Made by a program: the position numbers and the translations under genes
Origin: Liopterus haemorrhoidalis
Lineage: Eukaryota > Arthropoda > Insecta > Coleoptera > Dytiscidae
DNA: 64,000 bases
Reading direction: 5' to 3'
Assembly: GCA_963971575.1 (NCBI GenBank)
Contig: OZ020620.1
Coordinates: 41,206,924 to 41,270,923, forward strand
Notes under the pieces: model-generated
Database searches by the model: none
Told to the model about the DNA's origin: nothing
Seen by the model: the letters and a program-made list of their open reading frames with translations, nothing else
In this document: one piece after another, positions 25,701 through 35,270 of the stretch
Layout: each line of letters starts with the position of its first letter
Numbering within the stretch: position 1 is the stretch's first letter

Positions 25701-28700
25701 TGTAAAAAATAAAAATAATTGTAAAAAACAAAAGTTCCCATTTCATTTTGAGTATTGAACATTTATGTGTACGTTTAAGAGCGTACTGTACCTGGGTTAC
25801 GCTCAACGGATACGTGCATTTGAAAGGGCCAAAGAATTTGAACCAAATGTTGTCGGATCAATTTGATTTTTTTTTTTTAATTTGAAGATAAAGATTGGCT
25901 CCGTTGGATTTAAGAGTTAAAATTTGGTTTTATTTTTAATTTTCAGTTTTACAATGTCCTAAACTTTGTCTAACTTCACATCACTGTTCCTCCGTAAATC
26001 AATAACAATTGCAAATTCCATAGCTAGAATCCTATAGATTGTACTTTTATCTTTAAAATGAGCCCTTATTTATAAAAATGAATTAATATTTAGCACCAAT
26101 TCTTTGGCCCACACCGAAACACTATTTATATGAAATACTGGCATTTACAAGCATCGAGAGATGTATCCATCTGGTAGCGTGGTTTTAAACTAATCTAATC
26201 ATAGGGAGTCTTAAGCTCCGCCTTCGTTTCCTACACATATCTTTGAAATCGGTTGAAATGGGTAACAGAAGATCTTTGGAATAAAACAGTTTGTGACGTC
26301 AAATTTACCTGTTTTATTTTAGACTTTCCGTGGTAGAATACAAATTCATATTGACACAAAAAAATGGTCCCAAAAATTAAGTTAAATAATTATGGCCGGC
26401 TTCTAAAAGCTTAGTTAACTATAACCAAATGGTCAGAACATGGTTGTTATGGTAACGTATGGGATTGTTATACTGTAATCGAGTTTAACCAAAAGGTTAA
26501 ATCAACCCCTAAAGGGGTGAATCTATGATTATTAACATAATTTTTTGATGATAAAAAAAAAAACTATTATTTCTACAAAATTATCTGTAAAATCAGAATT
26601 GGTAATAAATATTAATCACTTTTCACATACAAGAGCTTATTTTAAAGATAAAATTACAATATAGAGTGGTTAAGAGTTAACATTTGTAATTTTTATTCAT
26701 TTACTGAGTAACAGTCATGTGAAATTGAAAAAAGTATAGCACTGTAAAATTGAAAATTAAAAATAAATCAAAATACAAATTTAAACTTATTAAAATATTT
26801 AATTTATTTACTTTATTTTTTATTAAAATTTATTTACTTATTTACTTATTAAAATTTTGATATTTTCTTTCATATCTTGAAATTTAAAAAAAAAAATCAA
26901 ATTGATTCGAATATATTTAATCTATATTTTATGATTCCCAAAAATACAGGTTGATTTATAAATATTAGCACTTTTCCCTCTCCCTGTAAGCTACTTCCAC
27001 TTTGGTCACTCCCCCAATGACGTAATACGACTTCTCGCCACCGCACCCCGCGTGCAACGATGGACTTTGGAGGTGGCTACATTCGCCTCTTAACTTCAAA
27101 TTTTAAGATGCCATATCATAGGCTCGAAACCTGGTTTCACTCTGACATGACATTAAATTACGAGAAAATATATATAGCTCTTGTTTTTTGAATGTCAGAT
27201 AAATAAACCCATAGAAAAAAAGCATATCAGACAGACAGAGAGATTTTGTTTGTGAATTTTGTCTTACATTCACTTGGAACATGTAGAAACGAAAAATGGG
27301 TACCAAGAAAAAATTATGTGAAGTGTGAATTTTCACACGTTTCAGGGTTTCGCAGGTATTTAGTGAATGATGATTATTTGGGAAGCCAAAACAAATTTTA
27401 TGTTAAAATATTTTTTTATTAATTTTAATTCGAATGCCTAATGCCATTATTTGGGTTTCTAAAAATTTGCAGTATTTTTTTTTTTTTATATAGCAAGGTT
27501 CATTAATATTTTGAAAATTGCGCCTACGGCTTCCATTGGTTGTTTAAGTCATAAACTCCGCCCATCTGATTTCGTATACATTCAAACATAGAATTAAATT
27601 ATAATATCAACACTTCCCACTGGTTATTAAATTTACGCTTTTAAAAAATAAATGCAACATTTGCCAAAATATAACTAGAATTTTGACAAAATAATTTAAA
27701 CAAAATAAAAATGCAAAAAAAAAACAGAAAAAATAAAAATTGACGGGAGTTGAACAGTAGTTTGCAACTTACGAAGCGAGAACGTTACCACTGATCTACG
27801 AACGTTCACTCCTTTACTGTGTTAAATAGCGGATTAAATATTTTACATATTTTAGTTAAAAACACAAAAAATGCGTTATTTTCCGAAAACATAATCTGAT
27901 CAAAAATTCCTGTTTTACTATTCCGGTTCACACCAATGTACATTACTTAGAATTTTTTCAGATTTTTAGTTTAAACCATCTGGGCTACAGGGTGTGGGAC
28001 AAAATTTTGCACAATTCTCGCAAAAATCGCGTCAAAATAATTTATTTTGCAAAAATAAAATTTTGATCGTTAATTCAGGTTTCAAGGGCTGTCATTTGAT
28101 ACCATACACAGAATTGTAAAAAAAAATTTTTTTTTTTTCGATGAGCATATATTTGCTTATATTTTTAGGGGAATATGTATTTTAGATGTTTTAGTATTTT
28201 TCCTATGTGCGGGTCAAAGAGTTGTATAAGCAGGTCAAATTTTACCGAACAGACAGACAGACAGATAGACAGACAGACAGGCGACAAAATGACGGTATAA
28301 GGGTTTTACAAAACCCTAAAAAAGAACAGATTTAACCTCCAATTTTATTTATATATGTAAATTTTCCACAACTTTGTAAATTTCACTTAGAAGATAAAAG
28401 GTTGTTAAATGATGCTTGTTGTTACGTTTCACAGATTAGTTCACTGACTGTAGTTTTGGCTCACCGTAAATTTGAGAATTGCCAGAGCCGAAACTGCAAT
28501 AAAAAAAAAAAAAAAAAAAAAAAACAGTGAGATATACCAAAAAGGTTTAATTAAACAACCTTTTACAAATATTATTTTTTTATCGTTTATGATCCACCTG
28601 ACACGCATACTTCTTTTTGGTGTATAGAATTTCGTTTATCGGTGATTCTAAGGATCTTGCTTAATTTTACTTATCACAAGCAAGCCTGTCGCTGCCAGCA

Positions 28701-29932
28701 ATAAATCGTTTGTGCTTGCCGTTGACCGCTCGCAAGTAGATAATAATTAAATTGTTAAAATAATTTGTGTAAAAAATATTTAGAAAAATTACGGGCTCTG
28801 CTTAGCAACCGGCTATAAGCTGTACGGGCATTTCTGTGTGCGCTAAAAAATAGACGTAATCCTGTCTATATTACTCCTACATGTACACAGATTGAAAATG
28901 TGGTCACAAAACTTGAAATCAAGAGATCTAGACTCATCTCGCGCTGTCGCGTCAATGATGATGATGACTTCTCTTTATTTTTCATATGAGAAATATAATT
29001 GTAAATATTACCTTTTATTATCACGACAGTAATAGTTTACTGAATTTATACAGTAATAAATGTCCTTAATAACAAAATACGTAAATAATACGCCAATATA
29101 ATTAAAACCAAGATACAATTTGTAAAAATATATTTTAATGCGCAGTACAACCTAGTGGCTGTGCTTTTCGGGTCAGTTATGCGACAGTATTGACTAATAT
29201 TTCTTCATTTTATTGAGTAACAAAATTATTTAATTTGAAGTGTAATCATTTTCAAAAACGCGTGAAAAAAACAGCACAGGAGGATCCCCCGAATATATTT
29301 TATCTATAAAATAATAATCGGCATATATTAAATGTAATTACTAACTTATGATCAAAAAGTCTTTCAGTCTCAGATGGCTTATGTATTATAAATCGCACGT
29401 ATTCATAATGCACGTGTCATTTGTCGAAAAAAAAGGAGATTTTCTTATATAAAACATAGCCGCCCGAAGAAAGGACATTTCGATCCACATGTTACATTGC
29501 AAATACGTATATGAATTATCAACAAGTGTTTTTTCACATATAATATTATTATTATTTATTTAAAATGCACTCTTGAGTGTAAACATACTCCTGAACAGTA
29601 GGACTGAATGAGTCGGTTTGAATGTTTTCAACTTTACAAATCATATTATACACTATGATAAAATTGGCAACGTCGCAAGGCCTGACAATGTCGATTGAAC
29701 AACACTATTTTATACAGGTGATACTGAAAAAGCGGTTCCATATACTGGGTCTAATAATGTTTATTAAACATAGCGAATTTTTTTTTTGAGATTTTCTTAC
29801 CCCTCTCAGTGTGCCCTGAGAGTTATAACTGGTAGATTCTATATCTGGCATATATACACGCGAAATCCTTTAAATAACGGTAGGTCTTAGGTCGCCTGTT
29901 GGATATCATTGGTCTGACCACGTCGGTTGTAT

Positions 29933-29975
<43 letters not shown>

Positions 29976-30811
29976 TATATCGAGATTTGATTAGTTATTG
30001 AAAACAGTTTTTTTAAATTTATTGGTGCAAAGCAACGATGGCTATTTGCGCAATTTTTGAAAACATATTGTGCACCTTTATGAATTAACCAACCCACCTT
30101 AAATTGTAACCCTACCTAAAACAGTGAAACTAACTCTAAACAACTCAAATATTGATTAAAGATAACATTTTATAGTTATTTTCTTTTGTTTCAGCTGTAG
30201 AAAAAGAGGAAACTCATGTAGAAACCCGTAGTGTAAACAGTATAATCCCCCCTCAACTGGAAACATATCTCCTTCGTCAATGTCCCAGACGAGGTAGTGC
30301 CCCAACAGTATCCCCAATCACCTTAACCCTCCCAATGGCCGTGGAGCGTCGCGACGTACTAACGCGACACACAAGTCTCAACGGTAAAGCGTCTCGGCGA
30401 AAGAAACAACTAAGACGAAGAAGTTCTGGCGGACCAGAGACTGTGTGCTCGCAAGAAGTCATAACACAAGAGGCGTGGCATAGATTAAGAAGAGAATTGT
30501 CACGTAGGACGGAAAATCCGGACACCTTGTTGGCCCGTAGAAGAGGATCACTGCCCATTGAAATGTTGACGGTCGGCCATTCAGGTATTAACAGTTTTAA
30601 TAAAATTGTACATCACTTTACTTATGTATAAACTCATACACAAATATTTAATGCTACTTTTAATTGTTATAAATGCACAATAGATGGCACTCGTAATATC
30701 CAAACTACAGAGAGATCATTAATTCTTGAGCGTTACATAACACTAAACAATGAGTTTAAAAATATCAAAACTGTATTCCAATCCACAGCTGAAAGTCCCC
30801 AAGATTATTAA
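10389..30811 (+). CDS. PDE7-family cAMP phosphodiesterase (5' partial, 11 exons)
   Basis: Eleven GT-AG exons join in one frame to 895 codons plus stop: 10389-10748, 10830-10930, 14788-14919, 17838-18008, 18069-18309, 19623-20129, 21702-21941, 22085-22353, 23511-23661, 30195-30584, 30684-30811. The first opens mid-codon, so at least one 5' exon is missing. The enzyme hydrolyses a cyclic nucleotide; by family, PDE7 is cAMP-specific. The catalytic domain (about residues 40-370 here) is complete: [47 protein letters not shown] and the IQSGFF glutamine region. PDE7 fits best ([22 protein letters not shown]). Beyond it lies an unusually long, Ser/Arg-rich, probably disordered tail of about 520 residues with repeated R-R-x-S motifs. 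PDE4/PDE8 are less likely: no UCR, PAS or REC domain is seen. Confidence 0.93.
10830..10930 (+). CDS. PDE7 exon b: first metal-binding His
   Basis: Acceptor TTTGCAG, donor GTAATT; too short for an ordinary ORF scan. It encodes [18 protein letters not shown] and [13 protein letters not shown], including the H-N-x-x-H pair whose His residues act in catalysis and metal binding in class I phosphodiesterases. Confidence 0.92.
11393..12400 (-). repeat. R1 interspersed repeat, copy B
   Basis: Reverse-complement copy of the 7505-8597 unit, in a PDE7 intron. Terminal block GTGAATTTTCACAC, the tRNA-like block (11832-11905), CTACAGGGTGTGGGACAAAA, TAGCCGTTTGGCTACAATTT and a (CAGA)n tract all occur in the expected order. 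Confidence 0.85.
11832..11905 (-). other. tRNA-like block in R1 copy B
   Basis: On the minus strand GTAGTACAGTGGTAGCG resembles an A box/D arm, and GTTCGAATCCC about 45 bp later is a near-perfect B box. It is the most tRNA-like of the four R1 copies, but the acceptor stem does not close convincingly. Confidence 0.5.
12646..13045 (-). pseudogene. non-LTR retrotransposon C-terminal fragment
   Basis: The minus strand reads [20 protein letters not shown], then [17 protein letters not shown] and [11 protein letters not shown]. The R-x-G-H-T-x-x-T-H block and C-x2-C-x8-H-x4-C knuckle are the standard C-terminal end (after RNase H) of LINE ORF2 proteins. All of the endonuclease and reverse transcriptase are missing. 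Confidence 0.8.
13046..13747 (-). pseudogene. fragment of a multicopy invertebrate protein ([12 protein letters not shown] family)
   Basis: Minus frames joined by a frameshift near 13395. They read [35 protein letters not shown], then [18 protein letters not shown] and [15 protein letters not shown] recognise this from memory as an uncharacterised, highly repeated protein found in aphid and Hydra predictions, suspected to be transposon-derived. Function unknown. Frame breaks make it a pseudogene. Confidence 0.55.
14030..14520 (-). pseudogene. mariner-like transposase N-terminal fragment (third type)
   Basis: The minus strand begins [20 protein letters not shown] and [11 protein letters not shown]. 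With frame breaks it continues through [27 protein letters not shown] and SRNS near the KCVQT end. This is the paired helix-turn-helix DNA-binding half of a mariner/IS630 transposase, distinct from the other two mariner types here. The catalytic half is missing. It sits in the PDE7 intron before exon c. Confidence 0.65.
14788..14919 (+). CDS. PDE7 exon c: HDLDHPG motif
   Basis: Acceptor TTTTTTTTCAG, donor GTAACT, phase 0 at both ends. It encodes [16 protein letters not shown], then [16 protein letters not shown], which supplies the His-Asp metal ligands. Confidence 0.93.
15390..15470 (+). other. tRNA-Ser-like sequence (SINE head or tRNA pseudogene)
   Basis: TGGTCAGCGCATTTGACTGC followed by a B box GGGTTCGAATC has the spacing of a tRNA with A and B boxes. 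The anticodon-loop context GACTGCTAG resembles Ser-GCT. Acceptor and anticodon stems do not pair well, so it is a tRNA-derived remnant. It lies 60 bp upstream of a LINE fragment. Confidence 0.5.
15510..16184 (+). pseudogene. non-LTR retrotransposon 3' fragment
   Basis: Plus frames, broken by stops, read [20 protein letters not shown], then [39 protein letters not shown], and a Lys/Arg-rich end with KWLGQVWR. This is the post-RT region of RTE/jockey-like LINEs (pattern T-K-x-K-x-x-K-T-x-I-R-x-V-x-x-Y). It ends in a (TA)n tract at 16185-16211, like a LINE tail. Confidence 0.75.
16185..16211. repeat. (TA)n microsatellite
   Basis: About 13 TA units at the 3' end of the LINE fragment. Confidence 0.9.
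16212..17049. other. PDE7 intron, no gene seen
   Basis: Mixed-composition intron sequence. The minus frames here have no recognisable domain. Confidence 0.4.
17050..17480 (-). pseudogene. non-LTR retrotransposon C-terminal fragment
   Basis: The minus strand reads [20 protein letters not shown], then [20 protein letters not shown], a knuckle region of the C-R-x-C-G type usual at the end of LINE ORF2 proteins (compare R-x-G-N-E, Y-W, C-x2-C-G). Stops interrupt it downstream. Confidence 0.65.
17838..18008 (+). CDS. PDE7 exon d: ENHHW region
   Basis: Acceptor GTTTCAG, donor GTAAGT, phase 0 at both ends. It encodes [20 protein letters not shown] and [18 protein letters not shown]. Confidence 0.93.
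18069..18309 (+). CDS. PDE7 exon e: KCADISNP metal ligand
   Basis: Acceptor TTTTGCAG, donor GTAAGT; the intron before it is only 60 bp. It encodes [20 protein letters not shown] with the fourth metal ligand Asp, [16 protein letters not shown], and SLCDRQ. It ends after one base of a Gly codon. Confidence 0.93.
18345..19455 (+). mobile_element. CR1/jockey-like LINE, 3' fragment with dead RT
   Basis: Inserted in the 1.3-kb PDE7 intron after exon e. The sequence encodes [29 protein letters not shown] (catalytic F-A-D-D changed to F-A-D-N), [40 protein letters not shown] and a C-terminal domain ending [11 protein letters not shown]. Frameshifts separate the blocks. It ends with AATAAAG and (TTA)n, a typical LINE tail. 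Two reading-frame pieces are 18581-18784 and 18983-19303. Confidence 0.8.
19623..20129 (+). CDS. PDE7 exon f: end of catalytic domain, start of tail
   Basis: The acceptor TTTTTCCAG joins to restore Gly in [14 protein letters not shown] and the last helix NEWHRF. It then enters an acidic stretch ([14 protein letters not shown]) followed by RRQS (19871), RRHSMP (19919) and RRESLP (19973). Donor GTAGGA, phase 1. Confidence 0.9.
20198..21297 (+). mobile_element. Tigger/pogo-type element with TA target duplication
   Basis: Left end CAGTGGAACCTCTATATT and right end AATATAGAGGTTCCACTG are inverted repeats, flanked by TA at 20196-20197 and 21298-21299. The interior holds decayed coding such as [16 protein letters not shown] and [17 protein letters not shown], which resembles the C-terminal end of Tigger transposases. 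A separate hAT MITE (20769-21107) is inserted within it. Confidence 0.8.
20769..21107. mobile_element. 339-bp hAT-like MITE nested in the Tigger element
   Basis: Terminal repeats CAGTGTTTCTCAA and TTGAGAAACACTG. Flanking 8-mers are similar but not identical, so the target duplication has decayed. Internal sub-repeats GCGGCACA occur near both ends. It lies wholly within 20198-21297, so it is younger than that insertion. Confidence 0.75.
21355..21500. mobile_element. 146-bp hAT MITE with perfect 8-bp duplication
   Basis: Starts CAGAGTTTCCCGAAC, ends GTTTAAGAAACTCTG. The 8-bp sequence gcctaggc flanks both sides (21347-21354 and 21501-21508). The interior repeats GCGGAGCACTA. Confidence 0.85.
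21702..21941 (+). CDS. PDE7 exon g: tail
   Basis: Acceptor TTTTTTCCAG, donor GTAAGT, phase 1 on both sides. It encodes [17 protein letters not shown] and [16 protein letters not shown]. No domain recognised. Confidence 0.85.
22085..22353 (+). CDS. PDE7 exon h: tail
   Basis: Acceptor GTTCTAG, donor GTAAGT. Phase 1 in, phase 0 out. Encodes a Ser/Asn-rich stretch ending [12 protein letters not shown]. Confidence 0.85.
22789..23380. mobile_element. MITE-like element with degenerate terminal repeats
   Basis: AGGTTGGAACATACGT at the left and GTATGTTCCCACCT at the right are imperfect inverted ends. CCCGACGCGA-type motifs recur inside and near both ends (ACGTCGGGTGTCG at right). No transposase. Class not assigned. 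It lies in the PDE7 intron after exon h. Confidence 0.55.
23511..23661 (+). CDS. PDE7 exon i: tail with two RRGSxP motifs
   Basis: Acceptor TTTTTACAG, donor GTAATA, phase 0 in and 1 out. It carries RRGSAP (from 23523) and RRGSMP (from 23625). Confidence 0.85.
23980..24715 (+). pseudogene. decayed repeat-protein/transposase-like coding
   Basis: Broken plus frames read [20 protein letters not shown], then [49 protein letters not shown] and an acidic stretch ending [12 protein letters not shown]. It looks like a decayed transposon-derived protein (C-terminal C-x2-C-x2-C knuckle), but I cannot name the family with confidence. Confidence 0.4.
24716..27312. other. large PDE7 intron, no gene seen
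   Basis: AT-rich intron. A short (TA)n tract is near 24849-24869. The open frames around 24534-25191 straddle low-complexity sequence and look spurious. I see nothing else between 25200 and 27300. Confidence 0.4.
27313..28318 (-). repeat. R1 interspersed repeat, copy C
   Basis: Collinear with copy B. It starts at GTGAAGTGTGAATTTTCACA and ends with a (CAGA)n/(CAGACAGA)n tract and CGACAAAATGACGGTATAAG. The tRNA-like block (27745-27815) differs strongly from that of copies A and B. Confidence 0.85.
28319..30194. other. rest of the large PDE7 intron
   Basis: Contains a 24-base A run (28501-28524) and a (TA)n tract at about 29935-29970. I see no gene. Confidence 0.45.
30195..30584 (+). CDS. PDE7 exon j: tail with RRGSxP motifs
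   Basis: Acceptor TTTGTTTCAG after a 6.5-kb intron; donor GTATTA. It encodes RRGSAP (30287), RHTS, RRRSS (30413) and RRRGSLP (30536). It is noticeably more GC-rich than the flanking intron, as expected of an exon under coding constraint. Confidence 0.88.
30684..30811 (+). CDS. PDE7 terminal exon
   Basis: The acceptor AATAG at 30679-30683 completes an Asp codon. The frame then reads [20 protein letters not shown], later [12 protein letters not shown], and stops at TAA 30809-30811. The short frame and weak polypyrimidine tract make this the least certain exon, but phase and stop agree with the rest. Confidence 0.7.
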
Positions 30812-32300
30812 AGTATAAGGTTGTCTCGTAACTTGTAGTGGTGGGGCTAAATAGAGAAGCTACGCGTCATCCGTATGCTAACGGGACGTCAGTCTTTGTT
30901 TATCGTATATGTTATACACGTGAAGTTTGATTTTTTGCTATAAATATAAAAATAACGTTTAATTTTTTGATTTTCTACTTGTTTTAATTTCCTTTTTCTT
31001 CGAAAATAATGTTTCTAAATTTTCTTACATTCATTTTGATGTGAAGAGAATAATAAGTGAAATATTTCAGTATTTTAGTATTAGGGTGTCCTCTCGTAAC
31101 TACCCTAATATTTAACAAATTGGAAAAATGCATAGAACAAATAAGATTTGTTTTCTAATGAACAATTTTTATTGTAAAGTTTTTTTTTGTTAAGATAGTT
31201 CTGTTTATAAAGGAAATATTTAAAGTTTTTTAGTACCAGTTATCCAGAAACTTAATTTTGAGATACCATGCCTATATTTGAATCCTGGTTCTACTCTATT
31301 GTACCAAATTTATAATAATTTTGTGTTCCGATAAATTTATAATTACCGGTTTCGATAAATTTATCGAATTTTGATAATTTGATGTTTTAATTTTATGACC
31401 TAAAGTCCCGGAAAAATAAATCAACTCCAGTAATAATACATACAAAATATAATTTCAACTTCTACAAAAAAAAAAAAAACTTTTAGCTCATTCTATTACT
31501 GGTAATAAGCTCATATTATAGAAAACGCGGTAGTAGAGTACGTTCAAGTTAACTTCATCGCAGACCTATGTTACCGACTCAGCTGCGCATAAACCAAATT
31601 TCGTCCATTACGTTACCAACAGTTAGCTTGACACATTTCAGTGGCGTCACTTACTTTGATTTGTGTTTAGCTACGCGTATTGTGCGATGTTGTTTGTTTA
31701 TTTCCATTATTATTATTTATTTCTCGTACGTTTCAAGGTATACCGTGTACTAACATGAGTAAAAATGTATTTGAAATACATGATTTTGTGTGTTTGGTTT
31801 CCACAACAATTGTTTAAAACCCTAATGTACGTCAATGTGATCAGCTGTTTTCTCGCGCAGAATTGATGACGTAATTTATGATACCCTGTGATGAAGTTAA
31901 GATAAACAGCAAGATAACAGCATAATTGTGACAATTTCTTTTAACGCTATCGCCACCAGACGTCACTACTTACCTTCAGATTGAATATTGCTAACTTGTA
32001 ACGTCACCAGATCAATCTAAGCAATTTTGTGGAATAATTAAACGTAAATGCCTACTAATTAAATTTCTTCTTTTTGGAATATTTGAATTTTTGGTTAATG
32101 TTCCGTATAAGTCCACCGCGTCAAATTAGAACTAGGCTGTATGTTTAGAATAGAATATATGTAAGAGTGGGGAACCAATAGTAATCATTCTTGCATATGT
32201 GCTCGGTGTAATCAAACACAACTTTTGTGCAATTTAGAATCAAGGGAGGACGGTGTCTACACAGGTGTTATTTACATAGTTAGTTCCTGAAACTTGGAAA
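30812..32300. other. intergenic, no gene seen
   Basis: AT-rich 3' flank of PDE7. A 50-bp block at 31740-31790 (TACCGTGTACTAACATGAGT onward) is nearly the same as 61704-61755 in an ND-20-like intron, so both belong to a dispersed repeat. Confidence 0.45.
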
Positions 32301-32432
32301 ATGGCTGATAATTATTTCAATTTTTTAAGTAATATGGAGAGTAAGGATATGAAAGAGGTGTTAAGGTGGTGTATGAATGAGGGTCTGATTGTGTCTGAAT
32401 GTAAATGTCCCAAAAAGTTCCCAGACCCCTGA
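32301..32432 (+). pseudogene. short ORF, possibly a transposase N-terminus
   Basis: A 43-codon frame MADNYFNFLSNMESKDMKEV, then LRWCMNEGLIVSECKCPKK. The W-C-x7-L-I-x-x-x-x-x-C-x-C pattern is reminiscent of Merlin/IS1016-type transposase starts. This is a weak memory-based resemblance; it could be chance. Confidence 0.25.
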
Positions 32433-33890
32433 TTTATATAATTGCAATGTGATCTAAATGCTATCCATTTTTTCCCAAATTTAAACCTAAAATGTGATAG
32501 CTAAATTTTATCCCGTACAACTTCAAAGAGTTATAAAAAGGATCGATAATTTTATATAAAAACGTATTCTGTGGCGATTTTCACGGCTCTGGATTTGCCT
32601 ACTAGTTTTATCATTGTTTGTTTGCATATAGTGAAGATACATATATAAATGCTTTATACATTTTTAATACATTTACATAATTTGGTATGTATGAATGCGA
32701 TGAAAAACGGAATGTCCTATTTTAGACATAAAATTGGTAGGTCGGAATATATTGATAATTTGAGGATTCTCTCTTTTAATAAAGTTAGTGTTTTTCAACA
32801 TATGTATACTATAAATCTCATTCAAACTATTTAAATATGACTTTAAGCGTATAAATACTGAAATTTCGTTATTCAAGTTTTTCTTTAAAAACGTTAATAC
32901 GAGCTAAATGTTAACAAACACTTATTAAATAATTGCTTGGATTTCAAAACGTATAATTATCAAGTACATATTTAGATTTCAGAATCGTAAATGTTATATT
33001 TTGAAAGAAAGGGGCGGCGTTTCGTCAAGACCAAATCTCATTCCAACTAGCATACACGTTCTGTCTGACGAGTTATGCCTGGTGGACTTATACGGAACAT
33101 TAACCCAACATTTATTTCACGTCGTCATGTCATATTTGAACTGTCCTGATTCTTCTAACAAAGCTCTCTATTGCACCCTAAGGTTATTCGGTTTGATGGT
33201 TTTCAAAACATTTATAGTCGCATAATTAAGATTATTTCTTTCATTAAAGAAAAAAACCTAATAACACACGTCTTTATATAATTTTTATGATAATATCTAA
33301 TTTTATATATCTAAGTTTTCTATCAATATACTATATAGTTGAAAATTACTATAGCTCCAAATATTTCAACTACAAATATTACTCATCTTTCATATTAGAT
33401 TAAGAATTCTTTCATAAAAATATAAATTATTTGGTGTCTATTTAAACTAATTAATTTTACTAACAAATGATGTAATGATTTTTTGGTGTAATAAATGAAA
33501 CTTTACGTTCCAAAATATTTGTTTCATTTTACTATAATTTATAATGTGCTACCGATTTCAGGAAATTTCACTAAAATATATCGAACCTTTTATTTCTTAT
33601 AGTAAAAAAAAAATAAGGTTGTTTATTTTATCACGCTAGAACTAAGCAATGAAGTATCTTCAGCTATATGAAGATACATCAAAATTCACCTCTACAGATT
33701 TTTCGATAGCAAAGACGGAACCTTCTAGAGAGATGGCATTATGAAATTGCCTGAGTGTTTGTCCAAAGTGATAGAAAATAATGGACAGTACATTTGATAA
33801 AAAAAGTTTTTTTAGAATGTATATTTTATTGAATAAAATATGAAAAAAAGAAAAAAAAAACTAACGGACGTATGTAACAACCGAATATTT
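32433..33890. other. intergenic, no gene seen
   Basis: AT-rich sequence. The 60-75-codon frames at 32649, 32673 and 33001 show no domain. Confidence 0.4.
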
Positions 33891-33895
33891 ATATA

Positions 33896-34853
33896 CAGGG
33901 TGTTTGTTTGAAACGGGACACCCCGAAAATCTCCTTTATTTGTAAAGATACAAAAAATCTTCAGAACAAAAGTTAAACTAGACAAACAGTCCCATCTAAA
34001 GGTTACTACAAGAATTCTGAGGCACTTCCGGTTTCACCGGAAATGATGTCAACTTTTGATCTAGCATAGGGAATCGATAATTTTATATTTTTTTCCTAAA
34101 AGTACATTAAATTAGCTTTACAATGACACTAAAAAGTCATATTTTTATGTTAACCATTTCAAAATGGTGACCATTTATTTACAAAATAATAATGAACATA
34201 AGTTTTACAAAGTTGAACGTAGCAAGCTTTGAAAACAATAAAAAAAGAAACAGAATATCTCTAAAATAAACTGTTATAACTAGTTATAATATGAAATAAC
34301 ATGAAATAACTTAAATTTTAATTTTTCAATTAAATGTTTTATAAACAACAAGAGTTTAATAGTTTATTTTGCTTATTTAAAAAAAAAAATTGTATTAATT
34401 GGTAACATTTGTATTTTTTTTTTTTTTGTAAAATAATTGTAAAAAGTAATAGTTTTTTTTTTCTAAATAGTCAAATAGTTTATTTTAGAGATATTTTGTT
34501 TCTTTTTTTATTGTTTTCAAAGCTTGCTACGTTCAACTTTGTAAAACTTATGTTGATTATTATTTTGTAAATAAATGGTCGCCATTTTGAAATGGTTAAC
34601 ATAAAAATATGATTTTTTGGTGCCATTGTAAAGCTAATTTAATGTACTTTTAGGAAAAAAATATAAAATTATCGATTCCCTATGCTAGATCAAAAGTTGA
34701 CATCATTTCCGGTGAAACCGGAAGTGCCTCAGAATTCTTATAGTAACCTTTAGATGGGCCTTTTTGTCTAGTTTAACTTTTGTTCTGAAGATTTTTTGTA
34801 TCTTTACAAATAAAGGAGATTTTCGGGGTGTCCCGTTTCAAACAAACACCCTG
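33896..34853. mobile_element. long-arm fold-back element flanked by TA
   Basis: Begins CAGGGTGTTTGTTTGAAACG and ends with its reverse complement, flanked by TA on both sides (33894-33895 and 34854-34855). The arms match for nearly 400 bp each (33896-34290 and 34460-34853) with only scattered mismatches, leaving an A/T-rich loop. The TA flank and CAGG start suit a Tc1/mariner-type non-autonomous element. No coding. Confidence 0.85.
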
Positions 34854-34989
34854 TATACAGAAGTGGTTAATTTTACAAATTAACCATTATAAAATGTTTA
34901 TTAAATTGGGTATAGCCCCTCTGGTGGTGTAGGCCACACCACCTAGTTACGTAACTACGTAGAAATGCATTAAAATAACTCTGCGTTTG

Positions 34990-35140
34990 CGTTTGACGAT
35001 AATAAACAATTATAAATGACACTACAAACAGAGCTATCATGCTAAAAATAGTCAAATCGTTATATAGAGTTCTCACTTCGTGAATATCCATTGAAATCTC
35101 GAAATGACAAAATCGGTATGTTCACAAAAACTCTCTTATA
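34990..35140. repeat. dispersed repeat shared with 60635-60745
   Basis: ATGCTAAAAATAGTCAAA, then TTCGTGAATATCCATTGAAA and TCTCGAAATGACAAAAT recur at 60635-60730 in the same order and orientation. Extents are approximate. Confidence 0.6.
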
Positions 35141-35270
35141 AATGTGACGATCGACAAAAATTAAAGGCACTCGACTCTGAATTCTCGGTATTATAATCAT
35201 GTTTATTTTGCAGAATTCGAGATACCTTGGTCGGAAACCACTACATTCTTAATTGAAATGAATTATAATA

